From positions 1-64,000 of the forward strand of contig CAZRCI010000010.1 in the NCBI GenBank assembly GCA_964598535.1: a stretch of DNA of 64,000 bases, given 5' to 3'. The notes under the pieces are model-generated. The model ran no database searches. It was given only the letters and a program-made list of their open reading frames with translations, and was not told the origin of the DNA. Position numbers and translations under genes: made by a program. Within the stretch, counting starts at the first letter, position 1, and every line of letters starts with the position of its first letter. Origin of the DNA: JALHMI01 sp964598535 (GTDB lineage: Bacteria > Planctomycetota > Planctomycetia > Pirellulales > PALSA-1355). Positions 55,101 through 63,492 of the stretch are shown here, piece by piece.

Positions 55101-55477
55101 TCGCTATGGGCGACGAAGAGCTTCAGCGCCGCGTCGTATTGCTCGAGCGCCTTTTGCGGCTGGCCTAGCTGATAGTAGCATTCGCCAGCCATCGTATAGG
55201 CCGGGATGACGTCGATCCATTGGCTGGCCGCGTTACGCAATCCGCTTTGCGACTCGTTTGTGAACAGTCCCAAAGCTCCGCGATAGTTTCCGTTGTAGTA
55301 GCCGGGCAGGCTCGTGAAGTAGACCGGCGAGGGAACCTGCCGGGCAACGCCTGTCGGCGTCGCGCCTGGAATCATCACCTGCCCCCGGGCGTATCCCACC
55401 AGGCAGAGCGCGCCGAGAGCCATTGCCAGGGCCCCGGCAGGCAAGAAAGACGCACAGCATCGGGCGCGACCGAGCAT
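52199..55477 (-). CDS. Exported CHAT-domain (caspase-like) protein with TPR-type repeats
   Basis: 1092 residues from the ATG at 55477 (the frame is open to 55528). Signal peptide; residues ~60-600 are helical TPR-like repeats (YYQLGQPQKALEQYDAALKLF, CAYAGAGNLPQAKTALEQSL). The C-terminal third is a CHAT peptidase-like domain with likely catalytic His886 in LPGFHTSAENG and Cys908 in VFLATCGLLATG, ending in NHPFFWAGFMLVDSG. A disordered Pro/Ala tail finishes with a Lys/Arg-rich segment. CHAT proteins are peptidases related to separase. An exported location is unusual but seen in planctomycetes. Substrate unknown. Confidence 0.82.
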   Translation of the reverse strand: MLGRARCCASFLPAGALAMALGALCLVGYARGQVMIPGATPTGVARQVPSPVYFTSLPGYYNGNYRGALGLFTNESQSGLRNAASQWIDVIPAYTMAGECYYQLGQPQKALEQYDAALKLFVAHSDWMTRVQFRDPAPAINAAQATPWGQSKRRAVVAAFSPTFTMGQGQIDQSRVVQQGGVVQAAIAFPVNVAEVVRCTTLSMRRRRELMGPICKHDPLTQSLVDVLARKPGPANHWSEAWINVQLGCAYAGAGNLPQAKTALEQSLMVGGRFDHPLAATALVELARLALESGDYPAVMRYAEEASYSAANYLDYNWGNLEEAFRLGMLAHLLLNQKGPFAPVAQAIPWARNNGSRQLQSTLLLLAAENMLIAGNPSEATNLLNNARMAMTRSDLSVGRAGAQLNYLNATLAYQAGNISVGDQTLDAAMRFYRSASLWNFRIQLADALHQRGGASDRVAIELYEQLLRDPTPADWSTDPAECLAMLAADHELPLEHWFELLLKSEKDRERAIEVADRARRHRFYSTLPLGGRLLALRWLLEGPAEMLDDEGKLQRQNLLDRYPQYARLAEQVTDVRTRLAGQPVAPLDPAARLAQGQALVELDKLSQAQERVLREMAVRREPSPLGFPPTRGFRDLQTALGDSEVLWAFFSTRRNLYAFLLSNDRFAVWQVRSPANVKKQIGQLLRDMGNFEANQAISASDLSDESWKATGAKLMALLLDRSNVDLTGNFQEIVIVPDGPLWYLPFEALPLGAPDQQRLLISQARVRYAPTAGLAVPYRGANQPQATVGVALGKLYPQNNVEDAREAFERLSPAVPGATALARELPAPAHLYRILLDGLIVLDDIPPAGNPYGWQPLPGKGAAPLGGWLSLPFGALDQIALPGFHTSAENGLKKGASDGQEVFLATCGLLATGTRTALIGRWRTGGQSSLDLVREYAQELPHSKPAEAWQRSVQVVRDAPLDAEGEPRLKDAARVHANANHPFFWAGFMLVDSGGVLGDAGGPDSPTPVRPVPAGPRPTGASASPFAGPAPGNVPSGAPATNIPATNTADAQDSGAQQDDKAKRKPQRGKATPRKSKSRDTKASDAQADDA

Positions 55478-55961
55478 GGCCGTTGAAGCCTCCCAACAGA
55501 GCGATATGCCACCACCGCCCGCGGGCAACCGTCAGCTGCCGATGGGAGGGGCACTTCGGGCAGCGGTTCCGGACGCTGTCAAAGTAACTTCTATCATACC
55601 TAGCTTTACCAGTCGGGGCGAACGTGCGCCGGGCGAATGCTAGCGGGCGATTTGCTAGCCTGGGATCAATGAGACGGAAAGGAACCTACCTCGCACAGCC
55701 TGCCAAAATACGAAATCTACGATCGATATGACGCAATCTGGTGCGTACGAGGCGGAGCAGCGGGCGGGCTGTGGCCTCGGAGCGCCAGCTCGTGGCGCGG
55801 CGTTTTTTGGCTTCTTTGATAAACGTGTCAAAGTCTAGCGATTCTGCCGGCCGATACATGGTGTGCGGATTGTAGTGGTCAGGTGGGCCGAGCGGAGCCG
55901 GTGCGGGCAGTCGTTGCCTAGCGAGCTCGTTCCGCGGCGCCTGGCCGCCCGCCGACATCCC
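55478..55961. other. Intergenic region between CHAT gene and small lipoprotein gene
   Basis: A possible -10 box for the CHAT gene (TATGAT on the minus strand, 55593-55598) lacks a good -35. A 57-codon minus-strand frame at 55686-55859 (starting MYRPAESLDFDTFIKEAKK) reads as a basic small protein but has no clear ribosome site, so it is not called. Nothing else was recognised. Confidence 0.4.
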
Positions 55962-55976
55962 GGAGGTGAGATTCCG

Positions 55977-56219
55977 ATGCCGCATTCCAACGAACAACAA
56001 CCAACCTGGCGCCGCGCGCTGCTAGGGCTGGGCATGTGCGGCACGCTTGTCACGAGCGTCGGCTGCCAGGTCGACATCGGAGGCCAGACGTTGCCGAGCG
56101 CCCATTATCAGAGCGACGACATTCAGTATTTCCCGCCTGGGCCGGAGTTCAAGCTTTCGCGTGAAGCGGCCGCTCAAAAGGCATACCAGGCGGACCAAAA
56201 GGCCCAGCAGGGGCCGTAG
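55977..56219 (+). CDS. Small planctomycete-type lipoprotein
   Basis: 80 residues. A lipoprotein signal with lipobox around TLVTSVGC, then a short mature part: QVDIGGQTLPSAHYQSDDIQ and YFPPGPEFKLSREAAAQKA. The GQTLPS...DDIQYFPPGPEFKLS pattern is one I recognise from other planctomycete small proteins of unknown role. A very strong ribosome site (GGAGGTGA at 55962-55969) precedes the ATG with a 7-base gap, which supports this start over the longer open frame from 55863. Confidence 0.8.
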   Translation: MPHSNEQQPTWRRALLGLGMCGTLVTSVGCQVDIGGQTLPSAHYQSDDIQYFPPGPEFKLSREAAAQKAYQADQKAQQGP

Positions 56220-56525
56220 TGTAGTCACGAGAGACATTCGTTCGATCAAGCGTGCCGCCGTGCGAGCTCTGTTGCAAAGCTTCGCGCGGCGGGCCATGAG
56301 TTTTCGTCGAGCGCTCGAGGAGTTTGTGCGAGAGAATTGCGCTGGTGTTTGATTTCCACGTACGGGGATCGAGCGGCAGGGCGTCTTTCGCCTCCGCGAG
56401 CGTTGGGGGGGACGACGCCCTCGGCGGCTGACGCCTGGGAAGCCGCGCTCCTGCAAAGGAAGCGTGCCTTGGACGTCAGCAGCCGGGGAATTTTATTTTC
56501 CTTCGTTGGTAGTCAGACCGGACTT
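56220..56525. other. Intergenic region, nothing recognised
   Basis: 306 bases between the small lipoprotein and the GlsB-like gene. There are only short open frames, without ribosome sites. No repeat or RNA was recognised. Confidence 0.5.
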
Positions 56526-56918
56526 ATGTTGCCTATGGATCCGCAGCTTCCACCCGCCGTCGAGCAGTGGGCCAATCTGCTCCTGGTATGGATCGGCTTC
56601 GGCACGCTTGTCGGATTGATGGCCAAGGCCGTCATGCCCGGCCGCGACCCGGGTGGCGCCGTGGCCACGCTCGCCATGGGCGTGGGCGGCACCATCATCG
56701 GTTGTTCCGTGCTGACGTACGCCTCGGGGCATCACGTGACGCCCGTCAGTCCGCTGGGCTTTGTCGTGGCGACCGTGGGCGCCTTCGTGCTACTGCTATT
56801 TTATCGCCTGCTCTCCGGGCGATTTTTTCACGAAGGGGATCGGGCGCTTGTGGTTCGCCCGACGACGACGCGCACCCGACGCCGGCCAGCCGCGGTTTAC
56901 ACGCAGCTTGAAGATTAG
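56526..56918 (+). CDS. GlsB/YeaQ/YmgE-family membrane protein
   Basis: 130 residues with three membrane helices. The family pattern is visible: WIGFGTLVGLMAKAVMPGRDPGG (the AK..MPG.DPGG motif after helix 1), then LAMGVGGTIIGCSVL in helix 2 and a third span ending FYRLLSGR. The C-terminus is basic (RTRRRPAAVY). These small proteins are general-stress induced; 'transglycosylase-associated' is a legacy label without evidence of that activity. Start ATG 56526 or 56535. Confidence 0.85.
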   Translation: MLPMDPQLPPAVEQWANLLLVWIGFGTLVGLMAKAVMPGRDPGGAVATLAMGVGGTIIGCSVLTYASGHHVTPVSPLGFVVATVGAFVLLLFYRLLSGRFFHEGDRALVVRPTTTRTRRRPAAVYTQLED

Positions 56919-56965
56919 CCGCGTCGAACGGGCGCGAGCGCCGATGAGCGCGGGTTCCGAACCGC

Positions 56966-58096
56966 CTACTTCGTGTCTAGCGGCAGTTCGTTGCCGCCAT
57001 GCCACCAGCGCGAAAGCAAACGCTTCAGGCGCATGAATTGGGCAATCGGCACGCCGGTCGGGAAGTGCGTGTAGCGAAAGCTGGGACGAGCCGCGGTAAG
57101 CCAGTAGCGCTTGCAATCGAGATAGCCAGGCCCCAGGTCGTAGGTGTGGTCGCCGCGCTCGAAGCTGTCTTCGATCATCCGGGCTTGCAGTACCGAGCCG
57201 GCGCCCTCACTGGCGGCGTTTGCATCGTAGCCCGTACGCAGCCCAAACACGTGTCCGCGGTGATGGTAGGCGTAGTTGAACGCAACGGGTTGGCCATCGA
57301 CGAGCAGCAGGTTCAGGTCGAGCGCGCCGGCGCGGGCCGCCACGGCGTGGCTTTCGCGGAAAAAGTCGCGCACCTCGTCATGCACCAGCGTGGTGCCGGT
57401 CGTGGAGCCCGCCTGCCAACTGGCCCGGGCGATTTGTTCGCAGGCCTCGTAGAGGTCGAATCGCGGATTGCCGCCAGCGGCCCTTTCAGGGCGATAGCGC
57501 AGGTGCGTGAGCTTGCCGCGCGCGGCAAGTTTCTTTTCGCTGCGGCGGACGTTGTTTCGCCAGCGGCTTTGGCGCGAGGCCCAATATTGTTCCCAGCCGT
57601 CGTACGCGTCGAGCTGGATCAGCGCGCTGGTGTGGCGCGTTTCGCAGGTAGTTGGCAGATCGATCTGTTCGAGGGCGTCCGCGGTGCGACCGTCGTCCGC
57701 GCCCAGGGCGTCGATCCAAGACAGTTCGAGCACGTGCCAGTCACGCGGTGTGTGCTGAATGTGCTCGAGACCCGCGGCCAGCGTGTCGGTTGGATCGGGC
57801 CCGATGGGGCCAAAGTAGCTGCCCCAATCGTCGAGCGGATAGGTCAACACACGGATCTGAGTCGCCAGGCGCCGGCTCGCACGGACGACCAGCGGCAGAA
57901 TTCCCCGCGTCTGTCCCTGCTGCTCGATGACCAGCACGCGCAGCCGCTGCCGATCGCCAAAGTGCTGCCAGTAGGTGGCCAGCCACTCGGGCGTCTGGAA
58001 GTAGGTGGCGCCGGGAGTCTGGGCGAGCAGTCGTCGCCAGTCGGCCGAGATTGCGGCGAATTCCGCCGGATCGTTGATTTCGCGGACGTTGGTCAT
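56966..58096 (-). CDS. FemAB/BioF2-like GNAT acetyltransferase
   Basis: 376 residues from the ATG at 58096 (the frame is open to 58180). It resembles the BioF2-like double-GNAT family: PGATYFQTPEWLATYWQHFG near the start, VIEQQGQTRGILPLVV, WRNNVRRSEKKLAARG, and a second half with LLLVDGQPVAFNYAYHHRGHVFGL, TGYD and YDLGPGYLDCKRYWL. Such enzymes are found in polysaccharide, celluloses or peptidoglycan-linked synthesis loci. No such cluster is beside it here. The substrate is unknown. Confidence 0.85.
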   Translation of the reverse strand: MTNVREINDPAEFAAISADWRRLLAQTPGATYFQTPEWLATYWQHFGDRQRLRVLVIEQQGQTRGILPLVVRASRRLATQIRVLTYPLDDWGSYFGPIGPDPTDTLAAGLEHIQHTPRDWHVLELSWIDALGADDGRTADALEQIDLPTTCETRHTSALIQLDAYDGWEQYWASRQSRWRNNVRRSEKKLAARGKLTHLRYRPERAAGGNPRFDLYEACEQIARASWQAGSTTGTTLVHDEVRDFFRESHAVAARAGALDLNLLLVDGQPVAFNYAYHHRGHVFGLRTGYDANAASEGAGSVLQARMIEDSFERGDHTYDLGPGYLDCKRYWLTAARPSFRYTHFPTGVPIAQFMRLKRLLSRWWHGGNELPLDTK

Positions 58097-58513
58097 CGAG
58101 GCTCGTGGTATCTTTTCCGTTCGATGCCCCGTAGACTGATGGCGGGCATCGGCGCAGGTCGATGCCTTTGCAAGGCACATTCCTTGGTCCTTGCGCGTAC
58201 GGCTCTCACTCCCATTTCGTGCGCGTTAAGTGCCGATTGTATATCGGTTTATGGCGATTCGCCTGCGGGCGCCACGGATTTGCCGCGCGTGGCGAATAGG
58301 GAACATGCACGCGCTCGCGAGTCGTTTTTTTGCAACGGTGGCCGGTCGCGGCGTGTTGCGAGTTCGGCGGGGGGGGGACGCAAGCTGCCCCGCGACGGAA
58401 AAAGGGCCCCCGGAACGTCGAAACCTGGTCGGGCCGGGCGGTGTTTAATGGGGGCAGAACCGGCTCGTTCGCGACCGTGGTTCGCGGTCGCTTGAAGAGG
58501 GAGAAAATCGATC
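58097..58513. other. Divergent intergenic region with two small hairpins
   Basis: 417 bases. Hairpin TGCCTT-TGC-AAGGCA lies near 58164-58178. Hairpin GCGACCG (58471-58477) with CGGTCGC (58485-58491) sits just before the GTG start of the DUF1549 gene and could affect its translation. No promoter or gene was identified with confidence. Confidence 0.4.
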
Positions 58514-60160
58514 GTGAGGCATGCTATTTCACGCTTGCTCGTAGGGCTGTTGGTCACGAGCGTCTGGATGATTTCGGCCGTTCGGGCTGCTGAAATGGGG
58601 GCCACGGCCGTGGCCAGGCGAACCGACGCATTGCTTGCCGCAGAACATTTCGGTGGCGATGGGCAGTTTGGCGGCGATGGTGCGGCGAAGCCGGCGGCGG
58701 CGGCCAGCGACGAGATCTTTCTACGCCGGCTTGCGCTCGATTTGATCGGCGTTCCGCCAACGCCCGAGGAGGTGACGGCCTTCTCGCTCGATCCCTCGCC
58801 AGGCAAGCGACAACAGGCGGTCGAGCGTTTGCTCGCCGACGAGCGGTTCGGCCAGAACTGGGCTCGTTACTGGCGCGACGTGATCATGTTTCGCCGCAGC
58901 GAGGAACGCGGCCTGATTGCCGCGCCGAGCGCCGAGAAATTTTTGACCGAGGCCTTCAATCGGAACCCGCGCTGGGACCAGATCGCGCGCGAATTCATTA
59001 CCGCGACGGGCGATGTGCAGGAAGTCGGGCCGACGGCGATCATCATGGCCCAGAATGGCAACGCCGAGGACATCACGGCCGAAGTTTCGCGGATCTTCAT
59101 GGGCATTCAGATTCAATGCGCCCAATGTCACGACCATCCGACCGATCGTTGGAAGCGCGAACAGTTTCACGAGTTGGCGGCGTTCTTTCCCCGGATTTCG
59201 GTGCGTTCGGTTCGACAGGACGGCCAGCGGCGGACGTTTGAGGTGGTTTCGAGCGATCGTGGCCCCAAGAGCAAGTCGGACAATCCTCGTCGCGGCTCGC
59301 TCGAACATCATATGCCGGATTTGGATCATCCCGAGCAGGTTGGCACGTTGATGCAGCCGGTGTTCTTCGCGACGAACAAGAAGCTTGACCCCGGTCTGAA
59401 AGATCAGGATCGCCGTGGTCAGGTGGCTGATTGGATCACGGCTCGCGAAAATCCTTGGTTCGCCAAAGCGTTCGTTAACCGGATGTGGGCCGAGATGATT
59501 GGCCGTGGGTTCTATGAGCCGGTCGACGATATTGGTCCGGATCGCGGCTGTGCGGCGCCGAAGACGCTGGACTATCTGGCCAATCGATTCGCGGCGAACA
59601 AGTATGACATGAAGTGGTTGATGCAGACGATCGCGCTGACGGACGCTTATGCTCGCCGCAGCCAGTCGCGCGTCGACGATGATTCGGCGCCGTTCGCGGC
59701 GGCCTGCCCGCAGCGGTTGCGGGGGGACCAGCTTTACAACGCGTTGATGGCGGCGCTGGGAATCGACGATCCCGCGAATGAAGGGCAGCGTAACTATCGC
59801 AATTTGCTTTCTGGCCCGCGCGGACAGATGAACGCCACATTCGGCTACGATCCAAGTGTGCGCCGCGACGAGGTAGCCGGATCGATTCCACAAGCGCTCT
59901 ACCTGATGAATTCTCCGCAACTTGCCCGCGCGATTAACGGTAAGCAGCCGGCGACCGCCTTGGGCAAATTACTTGCCGAGACGCCGGACGACAAAGCCGT
60001 GGTGAGCGAACTCTACCTGCGTTGCTTCGCCCGCGATCCCCAGCCGGCCGAGTTGCGGACCTGCCTGGAGCACGTGCGGGACAGTGCGGATCGGACCGAA
60101 GCGTTCGAGGACATCCTCTGGGCGCTGTTGAATTCGACGGAGTTTTTGAATCGCAAGTAA
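58514..60160 (+). CDS. DUF1549/DUF1553 protein (without N-terminal PSD1 haem domain)
   Basis: 548 residues with a signal peptide (RLLVGLLVTSVWMISAVRA). DUF1549: EIFLRRLALDLIGVPPTPEEV, and CAQCHDHPTDRW with one CxxCH (C202, C205, H206). DUF1553: NPWFAKAFVNRMWAEMIGRGF, then SIPQALYLMNSPQLARAIN and the ending LNSTEFLNRK. Unlike the copy at 16100-18703 it lacks the N-terminal PSD1 cytochrome domain. GTG start at 58514 with GAGGGAG upstream. The DUF1501 gene follows 52 bases later. Confidence 0.94.
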   Translation: MRHAISRLLVGLLVTSVWMISAVRAAEMGATAVARRTDALLAAEHFGGDGQFGGDGAAKPAAAASDEIFLRRLALDLIGVPPTPEEVTAFSLDPSPGKRQQAVERLLADERFGQNWARYWRDVIMFRRSEERGLIAAPSAEKFLTEAFNRNPRWDQIAREFITATGDVQEVGPTAIIMAQNGNAEDITAEVSRIFMGIQIQCAQCHDHPTDRWKREQFHELAAFFPRISVRSVRQDGQRRTFEVVSSDRGPKSKSDNPRRGSLEHHMPDLDHPEQVGTLMQPVFFATNKKLDPGLKDQDRRGQVADWITARENPWFAKAFVNRMWAEMIGRGFYEPVDDIGPDRGCAAPKTLDYLANRFAANKYDMKWLMQTIALTDAYARRSQSRVDDDSAPFAAACPQRLRGDQLYNALMAALGIDDPANEGQRNYRNLLSGPRGQMNATFGYDPSVRRDEVAGSIPQALYLMNSPQLARAINGKQPATALGKLLAETPDDKAVVSELYLRCFARDPQPAELRTCLEHVRDSADRTEAFEDILWALLNSTEFLNRK

Positions 60161-60212
60161 GCTTGCGTGGTGTGCATCCGCCCTCTGGATCTTGATCAAG
60201 GCCTGTTAAATC

Positions 60213-61511
60213 ATGACCATGCATTTGCGCCATCAGATTGACGTCTCGGTTTCTCGCCGCGGGGTGATCCGCCGCCGCGACTTCCTGCGGGGTATCGCCG
60301 CGGCCAGCGTGGCGGCGGGCACATTGAGCTGGCAGGACCTGGTAGCCCTGCAGGCGCGCGAGCTGCAACAGCGCGGGATGTCGATGATCCTGCTCTGGAT
60401 GGCAGGCGGTCCGAGCCAGTTCGAAACGTTCAGCCCCAAACCAGGGCACGAAAACGGCGGCGAAACCAAGGCGATCGACACCTCGGTGGCGGGCATCCAG
60501 ATCAGCGAAAACTTTCCGCACGTCGCCAACATCATGCACGAAGCCGCGATCATCCGCTCCATGACCAGCAAGGAGGGCAGCCATCCGCGGGCGTCGTACC
60601 TGATGCACACAGGCTATCTGCCGACAGCCAACGTGAAGTATCCGGCGTTCGGGTCGATCATGGCCCAGCAACATCCGCGCGCGGAGCTCGAGCTGCCGGC
60701 CTTCGTGCGGATTGGCAACGGGCGCGACAGCAGTGGTGGCGGGCTGTTGGGCATCGAATACGATCCGTTCGTGCTTCCCGTCGCGGGCCGATTGCCCACG
60801 AACGCGACGCCAACGACACCGAAGCCGCGTTATGCCCGCCGGCTCGATCTCCTCAGCCGGCTAGAGGGCGAGCATGCCGCGAGCGGCGATGCGTTCGAGA
60901 TCGACGAACATCAGAAGCTTTATAAAAAAGCCTCGCGAATGATTCTCAGCGCGCAGATGAAAGCCTTCGATCTGGAGCAGGAGCCGGCCGCGGCGCGAGA
61001 AGCTTATGGAGAGTCGCAGTTTGGACGAGGTTGCTTGCTGGCTCGCCGGCTGGTCGAGTCGGGCGTGCCCAGCATCGAGGTGGCGCTTGGCGGTTGGGAT
61101 ACACACCAGGACAACGGGCCGCGGGTCAAGGCTCTGGCCGGCGAGGTCGACAGGCCGCTGGCCGCGCTGATTACGGATCTCAAGCAGCGAGGCCTGCTCG
61201 AATCGACGCTGGTCGTGTGGATGGGCGAGTTCGGCCGTACCCCGCGGATCAATCCTCGTGCCGGCCGCGACCACTATCCGCGCGCCTTCAATGTCCTGCT
61301 GGCGGGCGGCGGAATTCAGGGGGGGCAGACAATCGGCAGCACGGATGAATCCGGAACCGAAGTGGCCGATCGCCCGGTCGGGCCGACCGATCTGCTGCAA
61401 ACCTTCTGCAAGAGCCTGAAGATCGATCCCAAGTTCGAAAACATCGCCGCGAACGGTCGCCCGATCAAGCTGGTCGATGGCGGAACGCCGGTCGACGAGC
61501 TATTCGGTTAG
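60213..61511 (+). CDS. DUF1501 Tat-exported protein, second copy
   Basis: 432 residues. Tat signal (IRRRDFLRGIAAASVAAGTL), then MILLWMAGGPSQFETFSPKPG, the LPAFVRIGNGRDSSGGGLLG loop, VPSIEVALGGWDTHQDNG and VVWMGEFGRTPRINPRAGRDH with the metal-binding residues of the alkaline-phosphatase superfamily. Paired with the DUF1549 gene before it, as in the 16-20 kb module. The hairpin at 61524-61555 follows 13 bases after its stop and probably ends the transcript. Confidence 0.95.
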   Translation: MTMHLRHQIDVSVSRRGVIRRRDFLRGIAAASVAAGTLSWQDLVALQARELQQRGMSMILLWMAGGPSQFETFSPKPGHENGGETKAIDTSVAGIQISENFPHVANIMHEAAIIRSMTSKEGSHPRASYLMHTGYLPTANVKYPAFGSIMAQQHPRAELELPAFVRIGNGRDSSGGGLLGIEYDPFVLPVAGRLPTNATPTTPKPRYARRLDLLSRLEGEHAASGDAFEIDEHQKLYKKASRMILSAQMKAFDLEQEPAAAREAYGESQFGRGCLLARRLVESGVPSIEVALGGWDTHQDNGPRVKALAGEVDRPLAALITDLKQRGLLESTLVVWMGEFGRTPRINPRAGRDHYPRAFNVLLAGGGIQGGQTIGSTDESGTEVADRPVGPTDLLQTFCKSLKIDPKFENIAANGRPIKLVDGGTPVDELFG

Positions 61512-61523
61512 CAAGTAGCTGTA

Positions 61524-61555
61524 GCTGAAAAAGGTCACGACGGACCTTTTTCGGC
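61524..61555. repeat. Hairpin of the dispersed family, probable terminator of the DUF1501 transcript
   Basis: GCTGAAAAAGGTC pairs with GACCTTTTTCGGC (one wobble) over the loop ACGACG. Read on the other strand, it aligns with hairpin 1 of the large repeat (GAAAAA stem, CGTCGTGA versus CATCGTGA loop). The T5 tract inside the 3' arm could support termination. Confidence 0.6.
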
Positions 61556-61664
61556 AGTCTGCGTAGTGCTGGGCACCGCCAAAACTGAGATTGGAGATCG
61601 CCGGGACGGGGCCGGGGCGAAAAGGTGTTTGGTCGACTTGCCATCGCCGGTTAGGATGGTAAGC

Positions 61665-62165
61665 ATGGCCTCGGAATCGACTTCCAAACAGACGCGCGCC
61701 GCGCACTTCGATTCGCTCGAGCAGGAAGCGTTTTTGAATTTGTGGCGCACCTACGATCGGCTGCATCTCATCGAGGAGGAGCTGTTCGGTCGCTATGAGT
61801 TGACGCCGCAACAATACAATGCATTGCGATTGTTGCGCGGCGAGGGGGAGAGCAAGATCGCCACGCTGGCGTTGGCTTCGCGGCTCGTGTCTCGCGCGCC
61901 CGACATCACTCGACTGCTCGACAAGCTCGAAGAACGCGGCCTGATCGAGCGCGAACGCCCCCCCGACAACCGCCGGGTGGTGCTGATCGGCCTGACGGAT
62001 CGCGGCCGGTCGCTCTTGGCCAACTTGGACGAAGAGGTTCGGGCCACTCACGCTCGCCAGCTTGGGCATCTTTCGCCCGAGCAACTTGGTCAGTTGATCT
62101 TGCTGTTGAAAGCCGCCCGACAGCCACACGAGGACGCAAGCAGTCATTGGAATCCGGCGGTATAA
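61665..62165 (+). CDS. MarR-family transcriptional regulator
   Basis: 166 residues. Winged helix-turn-helix of the MarR type: LTPQQYNALRLLRGE, KIATLALASRLVSRAPDITRLLDKLEERGLIERER and wing DNRRVVLIGLTDRGRSL. A dimerising C-terminal helix follows. It likely represses nearby genes in response to a small ligand; the MBL-fold gene 46 bases downstream is the natural candidate. The ATG at 61665 with AGGA 9 bases upstream is chosen; 61656 is possible and the frame is open to 61566. Confidence 0.88.
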   Translation: MASESTSKQTRAAHFDSLEQEAFLNLWRTYDRLHLIEEELFGRYELTPQQYNALRLLRGEGESKIATLALASRLVSRAPDITRLLDKLEERGLIERERPPDNRRVVLIGLTDRGRSLLANLDEEVRATHARQLGHLSPEQLGQLILLLKAARQPHEDASSHWNPAV

Positions 62166-62211
62166 TTCAACGCTGGTTGCCCCCAAGACTTGTTTGACCA
62201 AGGGATGATTC

Positions 62212-63243
62212 GTGCCCTCGCCACCCCCACCGCCCGACGTTCGCCGCTTTGACTCCAGTAGCGGGGTACGCATCTATCGCATTTCCAGCGAAGCCTTTCC
62301 CGGGTTGGTAGTGCATGTTTACCTGTTGCTCGAAGCAGGGCCTCCTACGCTGATCGACGCCGGCAGCGGCTTTGGCGAATCGACGGCGCAGATCCTGGCC
62401 GGTCTCCAGCAGGTGCGCACCGAATTCGGAGAATCCGTCACGCTGGCCGATATTCGCCGTATCATCATTACGCACGGGCACATCGATCATTTTGGCGGTC
62501 TGGCTCAGTTGCATGAGCTGATGCCAAGCGCCGAGATTGCGATTCACCAACTCGATGCCCGCATTCTTACAGCCTTCGAAGAACGCGTGGCCGTGGCCAA
62601 GAAAGGGCTGCGGCAGTTCCTCGAACAAGCCGGCGTCGGCGAGTCGCTGCTTTCCGGCTTTCTAGACGTCTACGGTTACTCGAAGCGCAATATGCGCAGC
62701 CTGCCCGTGGCCCATACGCTTACCGATCATCAGGAGTGGGATGGCATGTATTTCATCCACACTCCGGGGCACTGCCCGGGGCAAGTGTGCATCAAGCTTG
62801 GCGACGTGCTGTTGAGCGCCGATCACGTGCTGCCCGAGATCTCGCCGCATCAGGCGCCCGAGAGCATCATGCCCTATACCGGGCTGGGGCATTATCTCGA
62901 CTCGCTGTACAAGGTTTCGCAGGTCGAGGGCATTCGTCTGACGTTGGGCGGGCATCAAGGTCCGATTCAAGATCTCTATCGCCGCACGAACGACATTCGC
63001 CAGAGCCACGAACGCAAGCTCGAGAAGATCCTGGGCATGATCCGACAATCGCCCGAGCCGCTGACCGTGAACGAGATCTCGCAGCAACTCTATGTGCACG
63101 TGAAAGGGTTTCATGTGCTGCTGGCCCTGGAGGAAGTCGCGGCGCACGTCGAATACTTGTATCAACACAACCGACTCGCGATCGCGAATCTCGATCAGTA
63201 TCAAACGCACGACAATCCGCCGATCCGCTATATCGTGTCGTAG
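62212..63243 (+). CDS. Metallo-β-lactamase-fold hydrolase with C-terminal winged helix
   Basis: 343 residues. Zinc motif H88-x-H90-x-D92-H93 in ITHGHIDHFGG, further ligands in HTPGHCPGQV and SADHVLPE. The C-terminus (~265-325) matches the winged-helix domain (BLACT_WH) found in LACTB2/glyoxalase-II-like enzymes. It probably hydrolyses a thioester or related ester. GTG start at 62212 with AGGGA upstream. Behind MarR on the same strand. Confidence 0.9.
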   Translation: MPSPPPPPDVRRFDSSSGVRIYRISSEAFPGLVVHVYLLLEAGPPTLIDAGSGFGESTAQILAGLQQVRTEFGESVTLADIRRIIITHGHIDHFGGLAQLHELMPSAEIAIHQLDARILTAFEERVAVAKKGLRQFLEQAGVGESLLSGFLDVYGYSKRNMRSLPVAHTLTDHQEWDGMYFIHTPGHCPGQVCIKLGDVLLSADHVLPEISPHQAPESIMPYTGLGHYLDSLYKVSQVEGIRLTLGGHQGPIQDLYRRTNDIRQSHERKLEKILGMIRQSPEPLTVNEISQQLYVHVKGFHVLLALEEVAAHVEYLYQHNRLAIANLDQYQTHDNPPIRYIVS

Positions 63244-63316
63244 CGACTTGCGCCCGGAAGCGTGCGACGGTGGGGCGGGAGCATCGCCACGCGGATTTTG
63301 TAAACCGGTGCTTCGG

Positions 63317-63353
63317 AAGCGAAATTTCCAAGTCGAACCGTAATATTTCGCTT
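63317..63353 (+). terminator. Hairpin after the MBL-fold gene
   Basis: AAGCGAAAT pairs exactly with ATTTCGCTT across a 19-base loop, 73 bases after the stop codon. There is no T-run. Confidence 0.35.
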
Positions 63354-63492
63354 TCGCGGTCCAGAAAATGCTCATCGTGGGGTTTCTGGGTGAGCCGAGC
63401 GCAATCGTCGGCTACACTTAAGGACGGTCCACTCGTCGGGCCGCCTTGCTCTCAGATCCCTCCGTAAACATTCCCACAAACCGGGTGCCCTT

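Noticed and set aside
55686..55859. 57-codon minus-strand ORF before the small lipoprotein gene
   Set aside because: Plausible composition, but no ribosome site, promoter or recognised family; not enough support for a gene call.
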